This document shows, one piece after another, positions 1 through 6,776 of a stretch of DNA of 14,258 nt (the stretch's first letter is position 1; each line of letters begins with the position of its first letter). Where the stretch lies: positions 1 through 14,258 of the forward strand of contig JABCZE010000009.1 in NCBI GenBank assembly GCA_013289785.1. Reading direction: 5' to 3'. Position numbers and translations under genes: made by a program. The notes below the pieces were generated by a model. The model searched no databases. It was not told the DNA's origin and was given only the letters and a program-made list of their open reading frames with translations. The stretch is from Vulcanimicrobiota bacterium (GTDB taxonomy: Bacteria > Vulcanimicrobiota > Vulcanimicrobiia > Vulcanimicrobiales > Vulcanimicrobiaceae).

Positions 1-271
1 CGGCATCCGTCCAGGAGTCGGGCTGGAAGCCGAAGTGGGCTTTGCATTCCGCGTAGGTGTGGCCGGCATCGTAATACGCCTGCACTTCGCTCCAGTCGTA
101 CTTCCGCCGCCGATCCGAAAACTGCGAGAGCGTCGTTTTTAAGGCGCCTCGTTTGATCGCTTTAATCCAGGCGGTATGGCAGAACCCGAAGCATTTTGCA
201 CACTCGACAAAGCCGTGTCCCTCGTCGTGATACGCTTGAACGGCGTTCCAATCGTGTAACTTTCTTGGCAT
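1..271 (-). CDS. Tandem W/C/F-repeat DNA-binding-like protein, N-terminal part (runs off the left edge)
   Basis: This partial minus-strand gene has 90 codons visible and continues beyond base 1. ATG at 269-271 is the only reasonable start, since an in-frame TAG lies four codons upstream. The protein holds two copies of one unit with a period of 52 residues. D7-W8 matches D59-W60, V11-Q12-A13-Y14 matches V63-Q64-A65-Y66, G18-H19 matches G70-H71, E23-C24 matches E75-C76, F28-G29-F30 matches F80-G81-F82, and W35 matches W87. The units read like small helix-turn-helix modules. From memory, similar DWxxVQxYxDxGH...ECxxxFGF units precede an HNH nuclease domain in many actinobacterial and Eremiobacterota-like proteins, but no nuclease domain is visible here. 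The first unit carries extra cysteines (C24, C27, C31). It is transcribed away from the sugar-nucleotide block. The coding call is firm because of the repeat; the function is an inference. Confidence 0.75.
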   Translation of the reverse strand, partial: MPRKLHDWNAVQAYHDEGHGFVECAKCFGFCHTAWIKAIKRGALKTTLSQFSDRRRKYDWSEVQAYYDAGHTYAECKAHFGFQPDSWTDA

Positions 272-365
272 ACGACCATGCTAGAACCGCAAAGTGCCAA
301 CCGTATGGCATTAAAGCAGCGTTTCCAGCAAGTAGCCGCCCCGTGAACGCCGAACTAATGTCGCC

Positions 366-1436
366 GTGCAAGCAATAGTGCTCGTTGGCGGCGAGGGAAC
401 GCGGCTGCGGCCGCTCACGTACGGCACCCCGAAGCCGATGGTGCCGATCGTGAACGTGCCGTTCTTGGCACGAACGATGGAGCGTCTCTTCACGGCCGGG
501 ATTCGCGACGTGATTCTTGCTGCGGGGTACATGCCGCAGGCGATCGTGGACTACCTCGGCGACGGCTCGCGCCTCGGGATGAAGGTGACCTATGCGATCG
601 AAGATACGCCGCTTGGAACGGCGGGCGCACTCAAGAACGTCGAGCCGCACATCACCGGCCCGTTCTTCGTGCTCAACGGCGACATCCTCACCAGCCTCGA
701 TCTGCCCGCAATGCGCGAGTACCACGAATGCAAAGGCGGCATCGGAGCGCTACATCTGATCCGCGTCGACGATCCGTCGCCGTTTGGCTGCGTGGTGCAC
801 GACGCCAATGGGAAAGTCAGCGCGTTTATCGAGAAACCGCCCAAAGGAGAAGAGCCGACCAACGAGATCAACGCGGGAACCTATCTTCTCGAGCGGGAGA
901 TCCTCGATTTCATTCCCGCCGGCCGCAAGGTGTCGATCGAGCACGAAACGTTTCCGCAAGTGATCGCCGCCGGCAAAGCGCTCTACGCGTATACGACCGA
1001 CGACTATTGGCTCGATCTCGGCAGGCCGGAACAATACCTCGCCGCGCATCGCGATATCCTCAGCGGAACGATGCCGCTGCTCGTCGAGCTGGGAATTACC
1101 GGCGAAGGCCGAGAGGCGCTGCTAGGCCATCCCGGGGTCGTTCCGCCGGTCCACGCTGCCGGCGACGTCGTTGTGGATGCCAGTGCCAGGGTCGGTCCCA
1201 ACGTCGTGCTTGGCTCCGGCTGCAGCATCGGCGCGGGCGCCGTCATTCGCGAGTCGGTGCTGTGGGATCGCGTCAGCGTCGGGTCAGGCGCCGTCATCGA
1301 GCAGGCAATCCTCGCCAGCCGCGTGACGGTTGGACCGAAGGCGCAGATCGGGGCCGGCAGCGTCGTCGGCCACGATTTCTCCATCGAACCGGGAGCAATG
1401 ATCGAGCCGGCGTCCCGCCTCGGCTCGCCGGGATAG
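366..1436 (+). CDS. Mannose-1-phosphate guanylyltransferase-like NDP-sugar pyrophosphorylase with left-handed beta-helix tail
   Basis: This 356-residue nucleotidyltransferase probably makes GDP-mannose from GTP and mannose-1-phosphate in the cytoplasm. The N-terminal Rossmann-like domain (about 1-235) has the GGEGTRLRPLT loop at 8-18, the PKP lysine at K23, the NGD metal/sugar motif at 104-106, EKP at 156-158 and a DYWLDLGRPEQY segment near 215. The tail (about 260-350) is a run of I/V-G-x-x hexapeptide-like repeats typical of the left-handed beta-helix in GMPP-type enzymes. GTG at 366 is the only start after an in-frame TAG at 333, and no Shine-Dalgarno sequence is visible, so a leaderless or very short leader is possible. 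The following GT4 glycosyltransferase fits use of GDP-mannose. The sugar could instead be glucose or another hexose, because family signatures do not fix the substrate. A second, diverged copy lies at 10618-11643. Confidence 0.88.
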   Translation: MQAIVLVGGEGTRLRPLTYGTPKPMVPIVNVPFLARTMERLFTAGIRDVILAAGYMPQAIVDYLGDGSRLGMKVTYAIEDTPLGTAGALKNVEPHITGPFFVLNGDILTSLDLPAMREYHECKGGIGALHLIRVDDPSPFGCVVHDANGKVSAFIEKPPKGEEPTNEINAGTYLLEREILDFIPAGRKVSIEHETFPQVIAAGKALYAYTTDDYWLDLGRPEQYLAAHRDILSGTMPLLVELGITGEGREALLGHPGVVPPVHAAGDVVVDASARVGPNVVLGSGCSIGAGAVIRESVLWDRVSVGSGAVIEQAILASRVTVGPKAQIGAGSVVGHDFSIEPGAMIEPASRLGSPG

Positions 1437-1492
1437 TCCTTCGTCCTTCGACTACGCTCAGGATGACAACCGACTACGCTCAGGATGACAAC
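1436..1492 (-). repeat. Dispersed repeat copy A with exact tandem duplication
   Basis: Read on the minus strand, bases 1443-1469 carry the 27-bp dispersed repeat seen also at 6052-6078 and 13425-13450. Next to it is a second, truncated copy: the 22 bases at 1449-1470 are repeated exactly at 1471-1492. A 7-base GTCCTTC is also doubled (1436-1442 and 1443-1449), so the repeat array begins on the last base of the upstream TAG stop. The element has no obvious coding function here. Pairing within the core is weak, so I do not call it a terminator. The gap to the next gene is 152 bp in all, and apart from this array and a ribosome binding site I see nothing firm in it. Confidence 0.85.
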
Positions 1493-1572
1493 ACTAGGCT
1501 CGCGGGGCGAGCGGCCGAGGGGCAGTTCGGTTTATGCTGCATCCGTCCGGGGGTAAACTGGTGTCCACCACT

Positions 1573-1579
1573 GGAGGAG
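1573..1579 (+). promoter_or_regulatory. Strong Shine-Dalgarno site for the GT4 gene
   Basis: GGAGGAG lies 9 bases before the ATG at 1589. It is the strongest ribosome binding site in the window and fixes the glycosyltransferase start. Confidence 0.8.
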
Positions 1580-1588
1580 ACCGCATAA

Positions 1589-2761
1589 ATGCTTCCCCCT
1601 CAGGCCTTGTTCTTGGGCTCTTACCCGCCACGTGAATGCGGCATCGCGACCTTCACGAAAGACGTCGTCGATGCGTACGACCAGGCTTTCGGCTTCGCGA
1701 GCCCGGTCATTGCTATTGACGAACCGGGCGCCGAGATGCGGCGGTACGACCCCGAAGTCGTCGCGCGGATTCGCGAGCAAAACCGTGAGAGCTACGCATC
1801 TGCGGCCGAACTCGTCAGCATCTATCCCGTCGATCTCGTCAACATTCAGCACGAATACGGGCTCTTCGGCGGTGAGCGCGGCGAGTGGCTCGCCGACTTC
1901 ATGAGCATGCTCGACAAGCCCGCGGTTTTGACGATGCACACCGTGCTGCCCGAGCCCGACGAAACCTACCTGCGCGTAACAAAAGCGCTCTGCGAAGAGG
2001 CTTCGAAAGTCGTCGCGCTCTCGGAGACGGGGCGGAACTTGCTCGAGCAGGTTTACGGGATCGACCCCGACGTGCTTCAGGTCATTCATCACGGCGTGCC
2101 CGATGTGCCGTTTCAAGACACGGCCGCGGCCAAAGCCTCGTTCGGCATCGGGCAACGGACCGTAATCTCCACCTTTGGGCTGATTAGCCGCGGCAAGGGG
2201 CTCGAGTTCGCGATCGAAGCGATGCGCGATGTCGTCAAGCGTCACCCCGAAACGCTCTACCTCATCCTCGGCGAGACGCATCCGGTCGTGCGGCGGCAGG
2301 AAGGCGAATCGTATCGCGAATCCTTGACGGCGATGGTGCGTCAGTACGGCCTGCATTATAACGTGCAGCTGATCGACAAATACCTGGATTTCGACGAAGT
2401 CGTCAGCTACTTGGCCGCCACGGATATCTATCTCACCCCATATCTCAATCCCGCGCAGATCGTGAGCGGAACGCTGGCCTACGCGGTAGGATGCGGTAAA
2501 GCGATCGTCTCGACGCCCTACCTTTACGCGCAAGAGCTTTTGGCGCACAATCGCGGCTTTCTCTGCAACTTTCGCGATGCGTCCTCGATCGCAAGCCGCC
2601 TAAATATGCTGCTCGACGATCCGGCGCTGCGCCGTGCGACCGAGCGGCGCGCCTACCGCTTCGGCCGCCAGATGACCTGGCCGAATGTGGCGATGCAGTA
2701 TGGCCGGCTCTTCAGCGAGCTTTGCCCGCGCGGTCCGATGGAGCTTGTGAACTCTGCATAA
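1589..2761 (+). CDS. GT4-type glycosyltransferase (probably mannosyl/hexosyl)
   Basis: This 390-residue GT-B glycosyltransferase is expected to move a sugar from a nucleotide donor to an acceptor at the cytoplasmic face. The N-terminal domain begins with a glycine-rich loop, LGSYPPRECGIATFTKD (9-25), and holds QHEYGLFGG. The C-terminal donor domain (about 185-375) has a GLISRGKGLE loop and a QIVSGTLAYAVGCGKAIVSTPY segment near 290-310. In this subfamily that segment stands where many GT4 enzymes carry an EX7E motif. The ATG at 1589 has a strong ribosome binding site. With GDP-mannose-type enzyme 366-1436 upstream, a mannosyl donor is a reasonable inference. It ends in TAA at 2759-2761, and the next frame then continues without a start codon. 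Together they look like one ~740-residue two-domain protein of a kind I recall in other bacteria, split here by one base. The donor and acceptor are unproven. Confidence 0.87.
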   Translation: MLPPQALFLGSYPPRECGIATFTKDVVDAYDQAFGFASPVIAIDEPGAEMRRYDPEVVARIREQNRESYASAAELVSIYPVDLVNIQHEYGLFGGERGEWLADFMSMLDKPAVLTMHTVLPEPDETYLRVTKALCEEASKVVALSETGRNLLEQVYGIDPDVLQVIHHGVPDVPFQDTAAAKASFGIGQRTVISTFGLISRGKGLEFAIEAMRDVVKRHPETLYLILGETHPVVRRQEGESYRESLTAMVRQYGLHYNVQLIDKYLDFDEVVSYLAATDIYLTPYLNPAQIVSGTLAYAVGCGKAIVSTPYLYAQELLAHNRGFLCNFRDASSIASRLNMLLDDPALRRATERRAYRFGRQMTWPNVAMQYGRLFSELCPRGPMELVNSA

Positions 2762-2789
2762 AAACCGGCCCACGCGAGCGATACCGCCG

Positions 2790-3812
2790 CTGGATCACCT
2801 CGCGATACTCACCGATGACGTCGGAGTTATCCAGCACGCGCTCCAGACGGTGCCCAACCGCAAGACCGGCTACTGCACCGACGACGTGTCGCGCGCGTTC
2901 ATGGTCGCTCTCACCTATCTCCGCTTAAACCCGAACGACCGGCTCGCTCACCGGCTGGCCTCGACCTATCTTTCCTTCCTCGCCCACGCGCAGATGGAGG
3001 ACGGCCGGTTCCACAACTTCATGGACTACGACCGCCGCTGGAGCGACGAGGTGGGCACGCCCGACAGCTGCGGCCGGGCAATCTGGGCGCTCGGCTACGG
3101 CATCGCCCATGCGCAGTCGCCGTGGCGTCGCACGTGTATCGAGCGTCTCGATCGCGCCCTTCCGACCGTAGAATCGTTGGGGCATCTACGGTCGCGCGCG
3201 TACGCGGCCCTCGGCCTGGCACACGCATATACGTCGGCAAAAGATCCTAAATACGCCGATGCCCTGCGGCTGCTCGCCGGCGAGATGCGCGCGGCCTACG
3301 AAGCGACGGCCTCGGACGACTGGCAGTGGTTCGAAAACGCGATGTTTTACGACAACGCGCGCCTTTGCGAAGCGATGGTCCGCGCCGGCCGGGCGCTGGC
3401 GGAGCCGCGCTTTCATGAGGTCGGCCTGCGGACGCTGGCGTTCTACGAAGCGGTCACGACCGAAAACGGCGTCCACGTTCCGATCGGGAACCACGGCTGG
3501 TATTACCACGGGGGACACCGCGCCCGGTACGCGCAGCAGCCCCTGGAAGCTTGCGCAATGGTCGAAGCCGAGCTTGCGGCCTTCGATCTAACCTGCGACG
3601 TAGCCCACTTTGCGTCCGCCGAACTCGCAACCGAGTGGTATTACGGGAAAAACTCGCGGGGAATCGTGATGGCGCAGGGCGGCGGGTGCTGCGATGGTCT
3701 GGAAGAAGACGCCGTCAACACCAATATGGGCGCGGAATCCACCTTAGCTTTGCTTGCGGCGGCCTATGCGCTCGCCCTCCGACGGGAGCGAGTGCTTCGC
3801 GCGGTGCGCTGA
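2790..3812 (+). CDS. Alpha/alpha-toroid carbohydrate-active protein; start uncertain, likely the separated C-terminal half of the GT4 protein
   Basis: This is a helical, six-hairpin-glycosidase-like protein without a membrane segment. It is rich in W/Y/H/D motifs: HNFMDYDRRWSDE, DDWQWFENAMFYDN, NHGWYYHGG and a closing NTNMGAESTLALL. Such toroids sit beside or are fused to GT4 glycosyltransferases in polysaccharide loci, and they may act as glycosidase, phosphorylase or partner domain. The activity is unknown. The first standard start is GTG 2850, giving 320 residues. The frame is open from 2751, however, and residues coded from about 2781 (PPLDHLAILTDDVG, then QHALQTVPNRKTGYCTDD) look conserved. 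No ATG, GTG or TTG precedes them, so I list CTG 2790 as a placeholder. No Shine-Dalgarno is evident. Removing one base near 2759 would join this frame directly to the upstream glycosyltransferase. See the finding on the split gene. Confidence 0.72.
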   Translation: MDHLAILTDDVGVIQHALQTVPNRKTGYCTDDVSRAFMVALTYLRLNPNDRLAHRLASTYLSFLAHAQMEDGRFHNFMDYDRRWSDEVGTPDSCGRAIWALGYGIAHAQSPWRRTCIERLDRALPTVESLGHLRSRAYAALGLAHAYTSAKDPKYADALRLLAGEMRAAYEATASDDWQWFENAMFYDNARLCEAMVRAGRALAEPRFHEVGLRTLAFYEAVTTENGVHVPIGNHGWYYHGGHRARYAQQPLEACAMVEAELAAFDLTCDVAHFASAELATEWYYGKNSRGIVMAQGGGCCDGLEEDAVNTNMGAESTLALLAAAYALALRRERVLRAVR

Positions 3813-3814
3813 AC

Positions 3815-3832
3815 CTGCTGTAAACGTAGCAG
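3815..3832 (+). terminator. Possible weak hairpin after the toroid gene
   Basis: CTGCT at 3815-3819 pairs with AGCAG at 3828-3832 across an 8-base loop, starting three bases after the stop codon and followed by only three T residues. It could be a weak intrinsic terminator or a chance hairpin. The 68-base gap before the helicase gene holds no other clear signal. Confidence 0.25.
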
Positions 3833-3880
3833 TTTCGCCATAAACAAGGCGTTAACGACCCTTGCGCCGAAACGCTATAG

Positions 3881-6043
3881 ATGCTCCTGGAAACGGAAAT
3901 CCTCAACGACGTGCAGTCTGCCGCCGTCCGGCAGACCGATGGCCCAGTTCTGATATTTGCCGGGGCCGGCAGCGGAAAAACTCGCGTCCTTACGCACCGC
4001 ATCGCTCTGCTTTTGAGTGAGATGCGCGTCGCGCCGGATCGCATTCTTGCGGTAACCTTTACGAACAAGGCGGCCGGCGAGATGAAGTCGCGATTGCACC
4101 GCATGGTCGGCGCGATCTCGCGCGATCTGTGGGTCGGCACGTTTCACGCCATGTGCGTGCGCATCTTGCGCCGCGACGGATCCCGGATCGGGATCGCGCC
4201 GACGTTTGCCGTCATCGACGACGCCGATCAGCGTCAGCTCATTCGCGAGATTCTCGACGACCTCGACTACGACGAGCGCCAACTCGCCCCGGGTGCCTGC
4301 CTTGCGGAAATCGACAAGGCGAAGAACGCACTCGTGTGGCCCAGCGAGTTCGCACAGAAGCAGACTTCGTTTCTGGGCGAGCGCCTAGCCAACGTCTATA
4401 CCGAGTATCAGCGGCGGCTCAACGAGTCCAACTCGCTGGACTTCGACGATCTCATCGTCCGCACGATCGATCTTCTCGAGCGCGACAAGACCGTGCGCGA
4501 GAAGTATCAGCGCAAGTTCGAATACGTTCTGGTCGACGAGTATCAGGACGTCAACGCCGCCCAGTACCGTTTGGTCGCGCTCTTGGCCGCCCATCACGGA
4601 AACATCACGGTCGTCGGAGACGACGATCAATCGATCTATTCGTGGCGCGGCAGCGATTATCGCATGATCTTGCGCTTTGAAGAAGATTTTCCGGGTGCGG
4701 CCGTCTTTAAGCTCGAGGAAAACTATCGCAGCTCCGGACGCATTCTCGAAGCCGCCAACACGCTGGTCGCCAATAACCGCTCGCGCGCCGCGAAGCGGCT
4801 GTTTACCTCGCGCGGCGAGGGCGACCCGATTACCGTGTATCCCGCGGCGACCGAGCGCGACGAAGCTCGCTACGTGGTCGAAAAGGTAAAGAGCCTCGTG
4901 CGCGAGGGCTCGGCCTACCGCGATTTCGTCGTTCTCTACCGCACCAACGCGCAGTCGCGCGTTTTCGAAGAGGCGCTGCTCGCCGAGGGGATTCCGTATC
5001 GCGTCATCGGCGGCGTCGGTTTCTACGCGCGCACCGAGATCAAAGACATCGTTGCGTACCTGCGCTATATCATGAACTCGTCCGACGCCCTGGCGTTCAA
5101 GCGAATCGTCAACGTGCCGCGGCGCGGCATCGGGCAGCAGACGCTTTCCGCGCTGGTGCAGTCGGCCAATGCGTCGCGCGTCTCGGTCGGCGCAGCCGTC
5201 TTCAACGGCGAGCTGCTGCGCGCGGCGGTTCCCAAGAAGCTCAAGGAACTCGAACGTTTTGCGGAACTCATCGGCGACTTGCGCGAACGCGCGAAGGGCA
5301 TGGGGATCGCCGACCTGCTGGTCGCGGTAATGGAAGATTCGGGATACGTGCGCGAGCTTCAAAGCGAAGATACGCACGACGCCCGCGCGCGTTTGGAGAA
5401 CCTTCAGGAGCTCGTCGGCGTGGCGCGCGAGTACGAAGCCGTCGACGAAGAGCCGTCGCTGGCGGGTTTCCTCGCGAACATCGCGCTAGTGAGCGATCTC
5501 GACGCACTCGAGGAAGATGCGTCCTACGTAACGTTGATGACGCTGCACAGCGCCAAGGGCCTGGAGTTCTCGAGCGTCTTCCTCACGGGTCTGGAGGAAG
5601 GCGTCTTTCCGCACAGCCGCGCCCTCACCGAGGAGACCGAACTCGAAGAGGAACGGCGTCTTGCCTACGTCGGCATCACGCGTGCTATCGACCGTCTGTT
5701 CCTCACGTATGCGGCACGGCGCGCGCTCTTCGGCAACACGTACGCCTACCCGAAGTCGCGATTCATCGAAGAGCTGCCATTCATCGAGATTCTCGAGAGC
5801 GACAGCGTTCCGCTCGCGCGTCCGGCGGGCGGACGTTGGCGCGAAGTGGCGATTCACGAATCGGCCGGCGCGGGCGTCCATCTCGGCCTCGAAGCGGGCG
5901 ACCGCGTGCGTCATCCTAAGTGGGGTGAGGGCTGCATCGACAACATCGTCGGAGCCGGCGGCGACGGGCTCGTCACCATTGACTTCCCCAACGTCGGTCA
6001 GAAGATGCTGATGCTCAAGTACGCGCCACTCGAAAAAATCTAG
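3881..6043 (+). CDS. pcrA: UvrD/PcrA-type superfamily 1A DNA helicase
   Basis: This 720-residue ATP-dependent 3'-to-5' helicase matches PcrA/UvrD in length and motifs. It acts in nucleotide excision repair, clearance of stalled RNA polymerase and removal of RecA filaments. Walker A GAGSGKT is at 28-34, and motif Ia VTFTNKAAGEM follows. The Walker B DE pair is D219-E220 in VDEYQD, then motif III DDDQSIYSWRG (about 246-258) and motif IV EENYRSS. Motif V TLHSAKGLEF is at 554-563 and motif VI VGITRA at 597-602. The C-terminal GDRVRHPKWGEG (from 673) is the small Tudor-like tail that PcrA uses to bind RNA polymerase. The ATG at 3881 places the N-terminal LNDVQSAAV where family members have LNxxQxxAV. 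No Shine-Dalgarno is visible. Only 37 bases separate it from dapB, so read-through is likely. RecB-like or Rep identity is less likely, given the tail. Confidence 0.93.
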   Translation: MLLETEILNDVQSAAVRQTDGPVLIFAGAGSGKTRVLTHRIALLLSEMRVAPDRILAVTFTNKAAGEMKSRLHRMVGAISRDLWVGTFHAMCVRILRRDGSRIGIAPTFAVIDDADQRQLIREILDDLDYDERQLAPGACLAEIDKAKNALVWPSEFAQKQTSFLGERLANVYTEYQRRLNESNSLDFDDLIVRTIDLLERDKTVREKYQRKFEYVLVDEYQDVNAAQYRLVALLAAHHGNITVVGDDDQSIYSWRGSDYRMILRFEEDFPGAAVFKLEENYRSSGRILEAANTLVANNRSRAAKRLFTSRGEGDPITVYPAATERDEARYVVEKVKSLVREGSAYRDFVVLYRTNAQSRVFEEALLAEGIPYRVIGGVGFYARTEIKDIVAYLRYIMNSSDALAFKRIVNVPRRGIGQQTLSALVQSANASRVSVGAAVFNGELLRAAVPKKLKELERFAELIGDLRERAKGMGIADLLVAVMEDSGYVRELQSEDTHDARARLENLQELVGVAREYEAVDEEPSLAGFLANIALVSDLDALEEDASYVTLMTLHSAKGLEFSSVFLTGLEEGVFPHSRALTEETELEEERRLAYVGITRAIDRLFLTYAARRALFGNTYAYPKSRFIEELPFIEILESDSVPLARPAGGRWREVAIHESAGAGVHLGLEAGDRVRHPKWGEGCIDNIVGAGGDGLVTIDFPNVGQKMLMLKYAPLEKI

Positions 6044-6049
6044 GATATT

Positions 6050-6083
6050 CATTGTCATCCTGAGCGCAGTCGAAGGACCAATG
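6050..6083 (+). promoter_or_regulatory. Possible hairpin enclosing the dapB start codon
   Basis: CATTG at 6050-6054 is the exact reverse complement of CAATG at 6079-6083, which includes the dapB ATG. The stem can add TC/GA with one bulged C. The loop is the dispersed repeat. If it forms in RNA, the AUG would be in the 3' arm. The stem is short, so this is a weak call. Confidence 0.25.
6052..6078 (+). repeat. Dispersed repeat copy B, in the pcrA-dapB gap
   Basis: This 27-bp copy has the same core as copies A and C, with C at the variable position. It fills 27 of the 37 bases between pcrA and dapB and ends three bases before the dapB start codon. Its AAGGA tail (6073-6077) is the only Shine-Dalgarno-like sequence for dapB, though the spacing of 3 bases is short. 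Read in the dapB frame it would encode VILSAVEG, the same reading phase as copy C inside ribE. No standard start codon exists in that frame upstream of the dapB ATG. Confidence 0.85.
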
Positions 6084-6776
6084 GTTCGGGTTGCGGTGGC
6101 GGGCACCATGGGACGAATGGGCACGACTGCGCGAGAAGCGCTCGAAGCAAGCGGAGAGTATTGCTGCGGGTTTGCGCGTCGCGCGGATCCGCTGCATTTT
6201 GTCTTCGATTCATTCGCTGAAGTGCTCGCGCGCAAGCCCGACGTATTGCTCGACCTAACCACACAACCCGGCAGTTTCGAGATCGCGATGGAAGCCGTTA
6301 CCAACGGGCTGCATACCGTCGTGGGCGTAAGCGGATGGAACGACGGCCAGCGCGCCGCGTTGGACGCGGCGGCGCAAGAACGCGGCGTCGGCGCGCTCAT
6401 CGTGCCAAACTTTTCGCTTGGTGCGATGCTGATGATGCGCTTTGCGCAACAGGCGGCCCGCTATTTCCCCAATGCGGAGATCGTCGAGCTGCACCACGCC
6501 GGCAAGAAAGATAAGCCGTCGGGCACGGCTGCGGCGACGGCGGCGGCGATGGAACGCTCCGGTGGGCGAGCACCGGTGATTCATAGCGTGCGATTGCCAG
6601 GACTGCTGGCGCACCAGGAGGTGTTGCTGGGCGGAACCGGAGAGTTGCTGACGATTCGCCACGACTCGTTGAGCCGCGAGTCGTTTGTGGCCGGAATGCT
6701 GGCCGCCGTTCGAGCCGTCGTGCATCGCCGCGGGCTTTCGGTCGGCCTCGATTCCATTATCGAGGAGAGCGCGTGA
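6081..6776 (+). CDS. dapB: 4-hydroxy-tetrahydrodipicolinate reductase
   Basis: DapB reduces the product of DapA (HTPA, dihydrodipicolinate) to tetrahydrodipicolinate with NAD(P)H, in the diaminopimelate/lysine pathway of the cytoplasm. The cofactor loop GTMGRMG is at 8-14. The catalytic and substrate motif ELHHAGKKDKPSGTA starts at E136, with H138-H139 and K142. RLPGLLAHQEVLLGGTGE and the following TIRHDSLSRESF are typical C-terminal DapB segments. At 231 residues it is shorter than E. coli DapB (273) but complete in motifs, with a compact region after the first strand. ATG 6081 is needed to keep the first beta strand before the glycine loop. It is the first of five genes joined by 4-bp overlaps. 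Its start region is formed by dispersed repeat copy B. Confidence 0.95.
   Translation: MVRVAVAGTMGRMGTTAREALEASGEYCCGFARRADPLHFVFDSFAEVLARKPDVLLDLTTQPGSFEIAMEAVTNGLHTVVGVSGWNDGQRAALDAAAQERGVGALIVPNFSLGAMLMMRFAQQAARYFPNAEIVELHHAGKKDKPSGTAAATAAAMERSGGRAPVIHSVRLPGLLAHQEVLLGGTGELLTIRHDSLSRESFVAGMLAAVRAVVHRRGLSVGLDSIIEESA

Noticed and set aside
162..725. Long minus-strand open frame (187 codons) over the left gap and the first guanylyltransferase gene
   Set aside because: It overlaps the repeat-bearing minus gene in another frame and lies antisense to a clear enzyme; its arginine-rich translation shows no family features.
1443..1492. Dispersed repeat copy A as an intrinsic terminator
   Set aside because: The core has only weak internal complementarity and no T run follows.
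3852..3881. Promoter-like TTAACG and TATAGA with 18-base spacing before pcrA
   Set aside because: The -10-like hexamer touches the ATG, so transcription would begin inside the gene and after the start codon.
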